Shown one piece after another: positions 38,996 to 51,555 of a DNA stretch of 64,000 nucleotides. The number at the start of each line of letters is the position of its first letter. Within the stretch, counting starts at the first letter, position 1. The DNA comes from Phylloscopus collybita. Lineage: Eukaryota; Chordata; Aves; Passeriformes; Phylloscopidae. The stretch lies in assembly GCA_027886175.1 (NCBI GenBank), contig JAJNNQ010000075.1:85105001-85169000 (forward strand), written 5' to 3'. Made by a program: the position numbers and the translations under genes. The notes under the pieces were generated by a model that was given only the letters and a program-made list of their open reading frames with translations, made no database searches and was not told the origin of the DNA.

Positions 38996-39767
38996 GAATC
39001 AGGGCTTCTCGTTTCTATCAGAGAGGTCATCCTGTCAAAAGTAGGAGCATTGTCTCAGTTGTCACAGTGGGGGCAGTGAAAGTGATTTCAGATACTCTTT
39101 TAAAACTAAAAACTGAAGTCAGAAGATGGCCATGAAGATTGTTAATGAACAGGTCTTTGCTTTTAATAAGAGGTGTTCCTAAAACTGGGTGTAGGGCATG
39201 AGGAGAGAGATAGATTACTGCCTAATTCTTCAGAATGTGTTTGAATTGTGCAGACTCCATATCCTGCCTGGGATAGCAAAGAGAAAAGCCTCTCTTTGTC
39301 CCTGTTGTGTGTCCTTCACACGAGGACTTGTCACTTAAGTGCTCCTTTCCTTCAGAGGAATTATAACTGTACAGGGGTGTGAAATAGCTGTGAACAAGAA
39401 AGGAATGTGATATAAATTGTTCTATGCAGAACTCAAACACCCTGTCACTGCCTCTGTGTGCACTTCTGTAACCTCTGTTTGTGTAGTCCCATAACAAAAT
39501 GGCTGAATTATGCATTTTTACATTCCCTGGATATCTAAACCATGTCACTGACTTCAGCTGAAGTAATTTTGACCTCATGAATGGATTACAAATAGTTTGT
39601 TAGGGGACCACGAGGGGATGCAGGAGCAGATGGCTGCTCATACTGGAGCTTCAAGGAGATGATGATGTGATTTGGAAATATCATTGCTCCCTGTCTTGTT
39701 CATTTAGGGGACCCCTAGGAAAAACTATTCTGCCTCTCCTCCTACTCTCTCACCCCGTGACAAAATA
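38996..39767. other. Non-coding stretch, nothing recognised
   Basis: A minus-strand frame of 118 codons (39222-39578) shows no known motif. No repeats or RNA genes were seen. Confidence 0.55.
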
Positions 39768-39796
39768 ACAACAACAATAACAATAATTGTTAATAG

Positions 39797-39827
<31 letters not shown>

Positions 39828-39845
39828 TGTATGCATGTATGTATA
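39768..39845. repeat. Compound (AAC/AAT)n-(ATGT)n microsatellite
   Basis: A short run of 'aac' and 'aat' triplets leads into eleven or so ATGT units from 39799. One unit is altered to 'atgc' near 39831. Confidence 0.9.
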
Positions 39846-42800
39846 AAATCCCAGGAATACTTAGCACAGAACAGTACACAATGTCCAAATTACAAAAGAT
39901 GGTTACTGTAGGGAAAAAGGAGTATAGAGACTAGAAAAAGGAGAATGACAAAACCTCCAACTTTGAGGAGTTAACAGCAGGCAGATATCAGAAAATCTGA
40001 TCTCTAAGAATCCCCCAAAGAGGTAAGGATTTATGTGGTTAAATCTGGTGGAAGGATTTAGTGGAAAGGGTCACTGGTCTAAAAAGGTAAGAGGAGTGGA
40101 AAATCTTTCAGCAGTGAACAAAGCTGCAAAATAAATCAAGATTAGATCAAGGAGGAGTTTGTAAAGAAAAATTATAGACGAAAACCTAATATAAAAGTGA
40201 GAAGAGGAAGTTCACAGGAGGTGTAAAGAGGCGAGTTCCTATTAAATACTTCAGGCAAGACCTTCACTTTTTTTGTGCAACTGGAAACAAATCCAGCAAT
40301 TGATAATGCACCACTACAAGCAATCATTGTAGGCTGAGTCCAAAAAACTCTCTGTACCCTTGCCAAGAAATTAATAATACGAAAACTGCACTCTTCTAAA
40401 CAGAAGGATAGGATTCTGAAGAAGTCTGTAGTCTTTTTGCAGACAGGACATAAACCAGAAATGTTTCAGGGTCCATCTCTGGCTGGTTTAAGGGAGCAGG
40501 AGGAAGTGAGCATCCATTATGGACTGTGTTACAACAGCAAATAAAAAATACAGAATTTTTCTTTCAAATACCTTATTTTATGTCAAAGACACATAATAAA
40601 AAAAAAAAAAAAAAAAAGAAAAAAAGAAAAAATAAGAGATTAAGAGATTAAGTCCCTGAAAAACTGAATGGGGTTGGAAAACAGTCTAGAAATACAATCT
40701 GAATCTGATGTAGACATCAAGTGACAGCACCACAATACTGCATAGCAAACTTATAGGTGAAATGAAGATGAAATGTAAGTACAGGGATAAGAAAGCTACA
40801 ATTTTTAAGAAAAAAAAAGCCACAAATGGATCTAATTAAGACTGAAGAACAATATAAAGGAGACAGTTTGAAGTGAAGATGAAACATCCCAGGAAATACT
40901 AGAGACAAAACAAAACTCCTGGAAATGGATGTAGGAAAAAGGATTTTCTGTGGCTGAAAGGATAGCACTGGTGCAATCATATCAGAGAAGTGAGGCAAGA
41001 TGCCAGTCTTCAACAAATGTATCACAGGGCCACAGCTTTACCCTTGTTCTCAGTCAAGAACCTTCCACTGGTCCCTTGAGGAAAGACTAGCAACCTCTCT
41101 AGAGGAGGCCTAGAGAAACTGAGTTTTTATTCTCTGTTCTGCAGTAAGGAATATTTCCATTCCTGGATGGTGAAAGGGGAATGGAATAAACAGTCAGGAT
41201 ATGTCGACAAGGAATTAAATTAAGGCTAATTGTGATTTCCATCAGAAATTTTATGTCTCTAATATACATAAAATACAGAAAATGCTTTGAAACCAAAACC
41301 AGTGAAATCATTGTCAAGACCTAGAGGACAGCCAGGTCTTCAGTGGTTCTTTTAAAAAATGAAATTTCTATTAAATAAAAACCTTACTGTTAAATATTCA
41401 CTGTTCTATATGTATTTATAGCCCTTAAGCTGAGAGAGGGGTCGTATCTTGAAAATATAATAATAATTAAAAAAGAATAAAATAATGGTGTTAGAAGCAA
41501 GGAAAACTATTTTTATAAATTTTCAAAGACCTGGATGAAAGTGGACTTTCCAAAAAGTAGAGTAGTAGTTTCCTATAATTTTGCCATTACAAGAAAAAAA
41601 CCACAACATTTAAAAACACGTAAACAGAGCCTTTGCTCTTTCTTGAGTGGGAAAGGGGTGTGGCCATTTTACTGGCTCAATATATTGTGTGTCTTAAAAA
41701 TCAAGTTGCTAGATGAAGGATGTAGGTTCTTCTGATCAAATGATACCTAAAAGAAAAAAAAATGTAAATGCTGTCTTAAATATTTGCTCCTTCATTTCTT
41801 TGTAAATCTCTTTAGTTTTCTTATAGCATGCAGGAAAAAGGAAGTTAACTTCTGGGAGAATTTTAGTGAAGGTTCACCTGACAAGAGCTCAGGATAGATG
41901 AGTACTGTCCAGAGCAGGATATTTAGAAAGGCTACAAATTTGTTGAGAGCACTCAACAAATCAGAATCAAGATCAGAATAATATTTGGAGGGTGATGAAT
42001 CATAATTTTAGAAACTCCGTTTACTCTTTCATATATTACATATAATATCTTGAAGGAAAATACATATACTTCAGCGTCTTGCTATATCAACTTACCACTA
42101 AATTTATTGCAGTGATCTCAGATGGTCCGAGAACTTCCTGGTAGATCTGATCCTGGAAGCTTTTTTGGATTTAACCAAGATGATATTCATAGAGAGCAAA
42201 GGTGATGCCTTTATGTGACCTGTTAAAAGTACAAGAACTAGAGAATGATTCTCAGAAATATTTAGAAGCCAATGGCAAAAGTCACATTAAAAAATGGAAC
42301 GTGTGTTGGCAAGAAAAAGAATTAAGAGGCATTGCTGTCCATAAAGCTTTCACCCAGAATCCAAGACGAACAATATTTAATAAACACCTTTTTTTGAGAG
42401 ACAGGAATGGATGACTTAAAAAACCCAAGATAAATGGTGAAGTAGTCCAGGCTACTGACTGAGGCTGAGATTTACAAGAGCTTTAAATAGATTTCCCACT
42501 CCTATATTAATGGGCATTTCATATGATTAGGCCGGGAGGAGATGTTGTTTTGCTTAAAAGGGAAGCAGGGAGAAATGTAGCATGCAAAGAGAAGAGAATA
42601 TATGGCAACTATTTGTTTTATAGGTTTTCTGCCAAAATAATTTCAGCTTGAGAAATGAGTATCCTACAAGTGACTATACAGTACAATGTGTTTGCAATCT
42701 TACATATTAAGATTATTTTAGATAGATGAACTGTGTACAGAAAAACTAATATCTCAAACAGCTATATTGTGTTGCAACATTTCCCTGCACACCCAACATT

Positions 42801-43149
42801 TCTCTACACACCCAAAAAATGTGCAGTCAATTAGAAGGCAAGATCAATGAAAATTAGAATATCAGCTGGATATCAATTGGGTATCAATATCAAATGCAAG
42901 ATATATTTTAAGAATTTTCATGGGAAATAGGTGAAAATTTTCTGTTTTAGGCAAAAATTCTGTAACTTCAGAACAGACTTTTGTCCTTAAAGGCAATAGA
43001 TATAATTGAGGTGAGGTATAAATGCAGATTGTTCACATCCAGGAAGAGGAATCTGGAGTGTTAGGTTTTTTAAGTTGGAGGTCAAATTGATGACAATGAT
43101 AAACAGTTATTAAATACCAATTCAGTATCATGGTATCTGTGACTAATTT
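39846..43149. other. Non-coding stretch, no gene supported
   Basis: AT-rich and A-rich sequence on the plus strand, with a poly-A tract listed separately. Short local repeats occur, such as 'gagattaagagattaag' near 40637 and two 'acacccaa' strings near 42790 and 42810. No coding or mobile element homology was seen. Confidence 0.55.
40598..40632. repeat. Poly-A tract (A20 plus interrupted A runs)
   Basis: Twenty consecutive A bases followed by further A runs split by G. It could be the tail of a retroposed sequence on the plus strand, but the upstream sequence matches nothing I recognise and no target-site duplication was seen. Confidence 0.85.
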
Positions 43150-43530
43150 TGTGACTTGTTGATGACAGCCTTGCACAGCCCCAGATTTACTGTGGCCATC
43201 CCTGTGTTGCCCTCCTGAGGGCTGGGGTACTCCTATGTGTCACCTGTCTGCTCCAACAGTGGGGAAGGAGACTGGCTGAGCCACTGTCCTTGTGGCTCTA
43301 CTGATTCTCTTGGGAAAGTATCATCACAGAGCAGATCTTGCATGCACATAGCCACTGGATGCCAGAAGGGAAAGGTAGAGTGAAAAGGCTCTTCCAGGGA
43401 AAGGATTGTTCTGTGCCCCAGCTGGTGGAGAGGAAGTGTTTACTGCATGCTCTGCCCCTAAATGAGCTTGGACTTCCCAGGCATGAAGGCAGCTACTGAG
43501 AGAAGACCCCTTCCAACCACCTAAAGAACC
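43150..43530. other. GC-richer block, identity unknown
   Basis: Markedly richer in G and C than its surroundings, with few CpGs ('cagccccagatttactgtggcc', 'gccctcctgagggctgggg'). Such isolated blocks are often old LTRs or repeats, but I found no TG..CA ends, tail or family match. No long open frame was seen. Confidence 0.35.
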
Positions 43531-44409
43531 CCACTGACCTCATTCAAAAATCTTGGCATTACAATGATACTGTTAAGGAGGAGAAGTATTATGATGGACT
43601 CAACCTTGCAGTTCATAAATGAATGCTGCCCTGAGGGGAGTTTACTACTGGGTGGGACAAAAGATGTCAGGTTGAGTTGCTATGGGAGAAGAAAAGAAGA
43701 GGGACAGATAAAGAAAAGTAAGAGATCCTGACCTCTGAGGCAAGTAAAAGTTCATTACATAATTTACCTAACCAATCCCATTTTTTTTGACTATGAAAAA
43801 AATCAACAAAAAAACCCCCCACAACTGTATACTTTTGGCCTTTTTCCCCCACCTTTCCAAGGTGCTTGCATCATATGAATTTCTTCTTACTATTCCTCTT
43901 TTGAACCTCTAATACTTTCAACTCCATGCAATTCCTGTGCACTCACTTCTGTTTGGCCACCATTACAATTTGCTTGTATTTTAGTCTCCCAATGACTTTT
44001 TAAAATGTCAACTCGTATTTCTACTTTGCATTCTAAAGTGAATGTCCTCCTGCACTCTATCAGATCCTTCTTACGGGGGGTATAAACAGCTAGCAAGTGC
44101 AAGTGATAGCAAAATGCAGTTAGCAGTAATTATCCCAGAGAGTGGTAATACCTTGGCCCTGTTCCAAAGTTGCAGACAGGCAGCCGAAGTCCCAGCTAGT
44201 CATAGCCTTTAGAAAAAGATTGTGCACGGTTGAGCAAAAACTCTGTATGAGCACTGCAGTGTGGGACAGGTTCTTGGAATAGTTTCCTGTGGAAAATTTC
44301 ATTGCTAGTGCACACTGTCTTCCGTCCAAAGTATCCATGGCAATATAAAATATGTTGCAGCTTTAGTGTGGAGAGAGAAGTTGAGGCTGGATTGAAGACT
44401 GTTTAAACA
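43531..44409. other. Non-coding stretch, nothing recognised
   Basis: Minus-strand frames of 61-72 codons only. Scattered CpGs suggest it may belong to the same constrained neighbourhood as the next block. Confidence 0.5.
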
Positions 44410-44950
44410 GGAAATTCACGTTTCAAAATGCTGTATATGTGAAACAACTCCTTTTTCACTGGTTTCTGTCGCAGAGGCTGCTGTTGTTTAGCTTGTCTTC
44501 TTATTATTTGCTTTTAAAATAGCCTATATATTTACAAAGGCTCAGTCTACATACAAGCCTCATTTAACGTCCATTTGCTACCATTTGCACCACATTACAA
44601 ACTCATTTACAAAGTGAATGTGAAAACAAATGTGACCCCTATGGAAAGCCTCGCTGAGCCTGTGTGTGATTGCAGCCGTATGTAACAGCTCATAAATGGT
44701 GTCGGCTGGAGACTGTGCTTAAGTACTACAGCACAGGAGCTTGTCATTTCCGTAACCAGATTGCAGCATCTGTACTTCTCTTGCCCCTTTTCCTGGCGCT
44801 GTTAAGCCCGAGAATTCTTTCTAGAGCAGTCATCCTAAAAGGCAAATAGCTCCTCTGGAACAGTTCACAATGCTGTCATCTTTAAAATATGCCATTGTGC
44901 TGTAAAACACTCTTAAGAGCTGCAGTGTTCTGGCTTGTGTGCCAACGCTG
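44410..44950. promoter_or_regulatory. Candidate conserved non-coding element
   Basis: Ten CpGs in about 530 bases, spread singly as in 'agccgtatg', 'gtgtcggctgg', 'tttccgtaac', 'ggcgctg' and 'cccgag'. It has no simple repeats and no coding frame of note. The even, complex texture resembles enhancers preserved across birds. This could also be an unrecognised single-copy exon or untranslated region, but no splice-site pair stood out. Confidence 0.3.
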
Positions 44951-45834
44951 AAGTACAGAGGAAAATCAACCCCAGAGTGTCCAAAATAGTTGCACTGGCA
45001 GGTGAGGGGTAGGAGCTAAGTCAGAATTTGAGCAAATAAGAAGTTCTTCTGTTCTTACCCATCGTACTGGAGCTCACCGTGTTCCATCTCCAGACACATT
45101 CATTAGCTGTGCCTATCCCCCAAGCTCCATTTCACCACGGTCAGGTACGTGCCTCTGCAGGACTGAAAACAGTGCATATGAAATCCTGCAAAGTGCCTGA
45201 GTTCTGCATTCAGTCACACTGCCAAGGGTTAAGGCCTTTCTTCAAGGTTGTTCCCTTAGATACAGGAGCTCAGCAAAAGAAGCATCACTCACCTTGCAGT
45301 CCAGGAGCTTTGAAACAAAAACCAAAACCAACCTTCCATGTGAACAACATTGGTCATTTTTGGATAATCATTTGTTTTTTGTTTAAATCTTGATCTTGGT
45401 TCATGGAATGTGAGTTCTGTGAGTGTGAGTTCTCTCTCATGGAGAGAGATATCCATGTTGCTGAGCAGCATTGACTCACCTCGAACATCAAAAATTATGA
45501 AGAATGTAAAGGATTTGGGGAAAAACTGATCCCAACTATTAAGAGCAGGAGACCTGCCTACAATTATGTGTTTTCTCACTAGAAACAGTAATCTGGAAGA
45601 GGAAAAACGAAGCCAAGAGAACAACTAGTATAACTAAGTTTAATTAAATTAAGCTCTGGTATGCAGCTTAACTACATTGCTTGTGTGCATCTCCATATAT
45701 GCTTTCTTTACAGCCCATCCAACAGATGTGATATATGTTCAGCATGCTTCAAGTATATAGAAGTACTCCTACTTACTCCATTGGACTGAAACTTGAGATG
45801 TTGGGTGGAAAAAAAATGTACACAGTCAAATTTG

Positions 45835-45861
45835 GGATAATAAGCATAATGCTTATTATCC
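45835..45861. repeat. Perfect 13-bp inverted repeat with 1-nt centre
   Basis: The left arm GGATAATAAGCAT (45835-45847), a single A, and the right arm ATGCTTATTATCC (45849-45861) are exact reverse complements. It lies in AT-rich unique sequence and could extrude as a short cruciform or bind a symmetric dimer. Confidence 0.95.
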
Positions 45862-48449
45862 TTTTAATATTAGCTTTTCTCATAACAAGTGCTCTGTGAG
45901 TATCAGTAGCCATGATCTCAGGCCTGAGTTCATCAGATGGGAATTGGGCCCCTAGTTTTAATGATAGATGCTTGCAGTTATCAGGAACCCTCCCATGGAT
46001 CAACCTGCTAAGTTTTCATTTGATGCTTTTCTCATATTCATGGACAAAATGCAAAGTCAGTCTTGTGGTTTTATGGCTGAATATAAGTTTTCTGTTCTGC
46101 AACCTTTTGTGTAGAACTCTTACCTTTCCAGTGAGAATTTTTGATAGGCCCAGTCCTCACAGAGAATGCAGGCCAGACTCCCACTGTCTTCAATGCTAAA
46201 ATATGATATAGTGCTTATAAAACTTGAAAAAAAAAGAAAAGGCAAATATATTTCCAGTTATAAAAAGAAACACACAGGGAAACTCCTTTAATTTTCCATT
46301 TCTGCTAGGGCATGTAAGCTCTGCTTGAATGCTACACACAGGAAGGCAAAAACAATTCTGCCACAGGATAATATTATGCATAAATTTCCAGTAGGTATTT
46401 GCATAAGGTCTTTCACATAATAGTCTCTAATATAGTTAGGAAAAGTCATAAATCTTTCATTTTCTGTCTGCTGGCTGAATTATTTTCTCTTTTGTTCTTG
46501 TTGCTCTGAAATTTTTTAAAAGGTAATGTCACCTCATCTATCATACACTGATGGTGAGCCTAGTGAAGTTTGAATTTTGCTGTTTGTTTTTTTGAAATTT
46601 ATCTGTAGTTTTTGATATTTCATAGGCATTGTCTCTTCACCTCTTCCAGTGATTGGGATGAAAAATATGGGAATTATTCTGATGTTGAGTTCAGTTGAAA
46701 GAAAGGAATGGTTGCTTACATTGCTTCCAGTTTTCTCTGAAATGAAGATGTATTGAGGTAGGTGAAAATATTTGTGGGTAAGGGAATCATGCAAGGACTG
46801 GCTGAATTTCTTTGAACTTCAATCTGGTGGTATTTTGAGGTTAATGTTAGGGGTTAGACCAGTTCTTGCATTATTCAAATAAGTTTGCCTGTCCTTAATA
46901 GAGCTCTTGAAGCAGACAATTCAGTGTGATATGATGACTGTCTAAAATTATTCCAGGATAAGAGAGAATTAATTTTTTGCAAAAGCAGACAAAAGGGTAT
47001 GTGTTTCGTGTTTGGAAATGTGATTTTTTCCTAGAATAATTTCATTTGAAAGTAGGACACTACTTTTTCAAAAGATTAATTAGTTTATAATGAGAAAGAT
47101 AACATCCCATGAGCCAAACTGATGTCAAGTGTTGCATTATAGATCCAAGAGTCACATCTCTGAGATAGAACAGATAATCCTGTGATATGAGAAAATAGAG
47201 CTGGAACAGATGTATGGCATGCTATGGAGTGCTCACAGCTATTTGTGAGCCAAAGAAGTACATGCATTTAAACACTTTCTTGCTTCTTTTTCTGAATTTT
47301 CTTTGCTACTTTTTCAAAATCAACTCAATTTTGAAACGGCCTTTACCCCCTGCTTGATTAAACAGAGAAAGAAGGTCTGGCATCAAATTTTTGAAGACAG
47401 AGTTTCAGCTACAGTGATCAGATCTGGAAGACTGGTTTTAGAAATTTTAGTTTGGAAGGTGCAAAACTGGAAAGCAAACAGGAAAAGAATAATTATTGCA
47501 GGGAAATTAAGAGTGGTGATGGCATTACCATGTTTTATCACTGAGATCAGTGTGACCTTTTAATGATCCTCTTTTAAACCACAGACGATGTTATGGATTT
47601 TAAATGGCACCTGCTTTCCACAGTATGATTGGTGTTAAAAATGGGTTTTTTTGGTAAAGTGAAACATTTCTCAGTTTTCATGATAAGTTCTAGTATTTAT
47701 TTATTTTATTAAATGAAATGTAACAAATACATGACCTGATCCAGGAAATATTTTGTCTTAAAAGCAGGTTTACATGAGTTCTCCTATACATTTAGCTGTG
47801 CTGAAACTCGTACTACTCTGAACAAATTATTTTAAAAGTGAGCCTGGAAAATGTCTTCAAACTGAATATATTTTGGATGTGAAAATGCAAAAGAAAGAAG
47901 CCATAATTTCAATTCACAGAAAAAAAAAGACTGAGTATTTACTCTTCAGAAAGCATTTTCATAGCTGTATTAGCAACATTTGGGACAACCACCACATGTC
48001 TAATATCTTGGGAAATCTGAGCACAGTCTTCTTGCTTTTTCTGCCAGAGGGAGTGACATAACAAGAACCTTCTACATAGCTTTTCCATTTTAAGCCTAAT
48101 TTCCATTTTCTTTGTTTATGCTTATGGTCACACACAGTGGCAGTCACAAAAATAGTAAAATCATAGTAATCTGTAAATCAAAATACTTCTGTGTTTTGAG
48201 CTCTCTTTGCCATTTTGAACCTCCCTAATATTTGCAGGGGCAGTTATTTTGTCTTCCCAGTCCCCCTTTTTTCTCCCTCCCCTCACATAATTAAGCCATG
48301 AACTCCAGCGAGCAAGGACAAGGAGGAAGTACCATCCAAACATCCCATCATCAATACCAGTCATTTTAGTGAAATAACATGCTGTTGGATTGAATGCATC
48401 CTATGATAGCCTAAGAATGCCTGTCTGCTCTCCAGATGACTTGTGCTTC

Positions 48450-48468
48450 AAAAAAAAAAAAAAAAAAA
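48450..48468. repeat. Poly-A run (A19)
   Basis: Nineteen consecutive A bases. No recognisable retroposed body lies upstream. Confidence 0.9.
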
Positions 48469-48991
48469 TGGAAAAGCCTTTAACCAGCCTAGGGGGTAAA
48501 ACGAGAAAAGAAAGGAGAGAATATTAGATGGAGCTAGCAAAAGAAAGGAGTTGCTTGAAGAGCTGAATAGATACAGAGAAAAATAAGCCACCAAATGTGA
48601 ATGAAAAGGACTTCAGTGTATGTCAGAGAAAGAAAAGAAGAGGGGGGAAGCACTGGCACCAAAAGAAAAGAAAAGAGAGTGATCATGGACAAAACTGCTA
48701 TGTACTATTTCTTAGCAAAGTACACCAGGAGTCAAAGCTATACAGGGTCTATATATAAACTTCTCAAATTATGGAAAAGAAATACCAGTCTTGCTTTGCA
48801 CGGTGAGAAGGAAAAATGTTAGTTTTTGGATCTGGATTTTCACACCTCACTGCATCAAGCTATCAAACTTTACGCTATGAGCAACATCATAACACATGAT
48901 TGAAAAGGAGGAAAGGTTAAAAGTCAGCTGTTGCCATGGGAGAGTTAGAAAGATCATGTTAAGAAAAAAGTTGGAAATATCTTTGTGCACA

Positions 48992-49013
48992 GGTGTGTAT
49001 GCATGCATATGCA
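48992..49013. repeat. Alternating purine-pyrimidine near-palindrome
   Basis: The stretch alternates purine and pyrimidine without a break and contains the exact palindrome TATGCATGCATA at 48998-49009. With one flanking base on each side it folds on itself with only two wobble pairs. Such DNA is prone to Z-form or a small hairpin. Confidence 0.7.
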
Positions 49014-50800
49014 CCTTTAGGGTTGTTTCAAAACATCCACCAAGGCTTCTGACCTGAGGATTAGAACGTGTGACACTGCTGTCATAGTGACTATTAAATT
49101 AAGCAATCACTTTTTGCCAGACTTTGCTCTGTCATGGTACTGTTTGCCTACATAATCATATAATTAATATGGTCTAAACTATTGACTGAGACCCTTAGAA
49201 AATGACTGCCTCTGTAAGGCTAGGGTTGGACCTCATGGGGTAGTTTCTCAGGCCTTTAGGCATCTGTGGGCTACTGAAGAGATAAAAATAAAAATACAAA
49301 AGGACAACTGCATTAGTATCTAACACACTCCCCCTGGAATTCCCCTGAATCTTACCAGTGTGAAGACTTGTCATCTGACTTTATCTCTGCTTTCTTACAC
49401 TCCTTAAGTGCTTACAGAACAAAATCAAATGATAGCATGACTTAAAATGTCATCTCTAGGTAGATAACGCCTTTTAAATACACCATAAAAGGGAATTAAA
49501 GGACAGTATCAATGTATTTTGGGGATACAAAAGGAAAGAAATTTCACAGGACTGTAGAGCAGATGACTGTATAACCAGAAGTGACTGACTCATGCTAAAA
49601 AGGGAATATTAATCTGCATGTTAGGAAAGCTTTTTGTCAGTGATGTTCTCGGATCTTTAAAATACTTCTGGTTGAGAATAAATGCTGGCCTTGGATGTCT
49701 AATTTCCTAAAAGAAGGGTGAGCTCTTTCTGCTCTTTGCTCTTTGAAAAGGCCCTTCCCTCTGGGCTAGGGAGAAGGGCAGCAAGGAGCAAAAGAGGGCA
49801 ATGGCCAGGTAGGGATGGGGTGAGGAAAAAGGATACCAGCCCTGAGCCACAGTAGGATTCCTGGCAGGGTTGTAGTTTGTGTTACTGAAAAAAACTTCCT
49901 TCACAGAAATGCTTTCCACTGACAAGCATGACTTCAGTAAACTCCCAATAATTTCTGATATGACACATTCTCAGTCTGCCTGTCAGTGCAAAGTTTTCTC
50001 TTGGTAGCTACTATTGCCTGACTGTCCTAAAGTACTTAAGATGACTTAAAGCTATTTGCACACTATATTTTCTGGCTTCTATGTAGTTCTTTCGTTTAAA
50101 CCTACCTTCAGTGGGAAGGAAAGCTCCCATTGTGATTCAAGGATGTGTACTTCTGGCCTCCATACCATGCAATATCATGGAATTTAGGCTATAGGATACA
50201 TAGGTAAATAATAGAGCTTTTATAGAGGGGTGTCATATCAAGATGCTTCTTGAAGAGCCTTGCAATATCACATTGCCAGTTTATAGCAGCTGGGGGGAAA
50301 GATCTACAGAGATGTCATTCTTTTTTGCTCTGTTTCTTTTATTCTTTCTGAAATATCTGCCACTAGCTACTGTCACAGCTATTGAACTAAGTGGCCTTTT
50401 GACTCTGCAGTCATATTCATCTAAGTCAGATATTTAAGAAATGTGTGGCTTTTGTCCTTTGTAGATATGGTCATTGGTTTTGGTTCACTGTGATTTTGGG
50501 GTACAAACTCTTTCACTTAAAAGTTCTCAATGAAGATTTTGCTGTGCTGCCTTACTCTCCTTAACTTTTTCCCATTACCAGTTTCTTATACTCTTAATTT
50601 CTGGGGCGGTGTTTTCCTTCTTCCAGCTGTTCTTGTCCATTCCAAAGTGCAATATAAATGTTTAAATGGGAAAGCATGGGGAAAAGGCAATCTTCTATGA
50701 CAGGGGAAAGGAATTTCTTATTTGCTGAGAGCTTAATAGATCCTTTCAAACACATTCAAACACTAACACAGACTTAAGTGTTACACGGAAATAATGCAAA

Positions 50801-50822
50801 TGTGTGTGTGTGTGTGTGTGTG
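50801..50822. repeat. (TG)11 microsatellite
   Basis: Eleven perfect TG units, an ordinary dinucleotide repeat with Z-DNA potential. Confidence 0.95.
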
Positions 50823-51159
50823 GGCAAATATAGACGTAAAAATGGTGCTCGACCCATCTGCTGTGCTGGTAGCATTGTAAGCCACCTTTGCTCCAGAGTA
50901 TTTGACAAGGAACATCTGAAGGGAGTTCCTTCACTGTCCCAAGGTTGTTATTTTCTTCTGCTTCCTTGGGCCATGGAAATTTCACAAAGCTCTTAAGTCC
51001 TTCAGTAGTTAGGCAAATTGAGACTGAACAGGCTGTTCTGTCACTAATTCACTAATGCCAGAATTGTTAATAGGTACACTTCTCCACTACTCCTGTTGAT
51101 TCACCAGTGTTGTCAAACTAAGCTGAAAGATCAGAAGCTGTTGCCACCTCCCTATAAAT

Positions 51160-51555
51160 CACAGAATCATAGAATGATTTGGGTTGGGAGGGACACTGAA
51201 TGTCATCTAGTTCCAACCCCACCCCCTGCAGTGCCAGAGGCAGGGACACCTTTTAATAGACCAGATTTCTCAGAGCCTCATCCAGCCTGGCCTTAAACAT
51301 TTCCAGAGATGGAGCATCTACAACTTTTCTGGGCAAACCTGTTCCAGTGCCTCAGCACCCTTACAGTAAAGAGTTCCTTCCTGATATCTAATCCAAATCT
51401 CCTCTCTCAGTTTGAAGCCATTCCCTTTGTCCAGACACTACATGCCCTTGCAAAAACTCTCTCCCCATCTTTCTTATAGGTTCTCTTCAGGTACTGGGAG
51501 GCAGCAATTAGATCACATTAGTCTGTACCAGCCCTTCTTCAGCAAGTCCTGCTGA
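51160..51555 (-). mobile_element. CR1 LINE 3' region, minus orientation
   Basis: The reverse complement of about 400 bases of the CR1 3' end. It starts with 'cacagaatcatagaatgatt' and 'gggttgggagggaca', then 'catctagttccaaccccacc', 'cagcctggccttaaacatttcc', 'aaacctgttccagtgcctcagc', 'agttccttcctgatatctaatcc' and 'ttgaagccattccctttgtcc'. It fades out near 'cagcaagtcctgctgaggg'. It is the best-preserved CR1 in the window and is 5'-truncated before any coding domain. Confidence 0.95.

Larger units (their letters stand above)
44951..51159. other. Non-coding stretch, no gene supported
   Basis: About 6.2 kb. It contains the palindrome at 45835-45861, an A19 run, an alternating purine-pyrimidine near-palindrome at 48992-49013 and a TG repeat, each listed. 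A short 'gcaggccagactcccactgtcttcaatgc' near 46168 resembles an old reptilian repeat but is too short to call. Frames reach 111 codons without known motifs. Confidence 0.55.

Noticed and set aside
40598..40632. Poly-A tract as the tail of a processed pseudogene
   Set aside because: No recognisable gene body upstream and no target-site duplication seen.
46145..46200. 'cccactgtcttcaatgc' resembling an old reptilian repeat
   Set aside because: Too short and diverged. A similar weak string near 35754 shows how easily it arises.
48430..48470. A19 run as a retrocopy tail
   Set aside because: Upstream sequence matches nothing I recognise, so it is reported only as a homopolymer.
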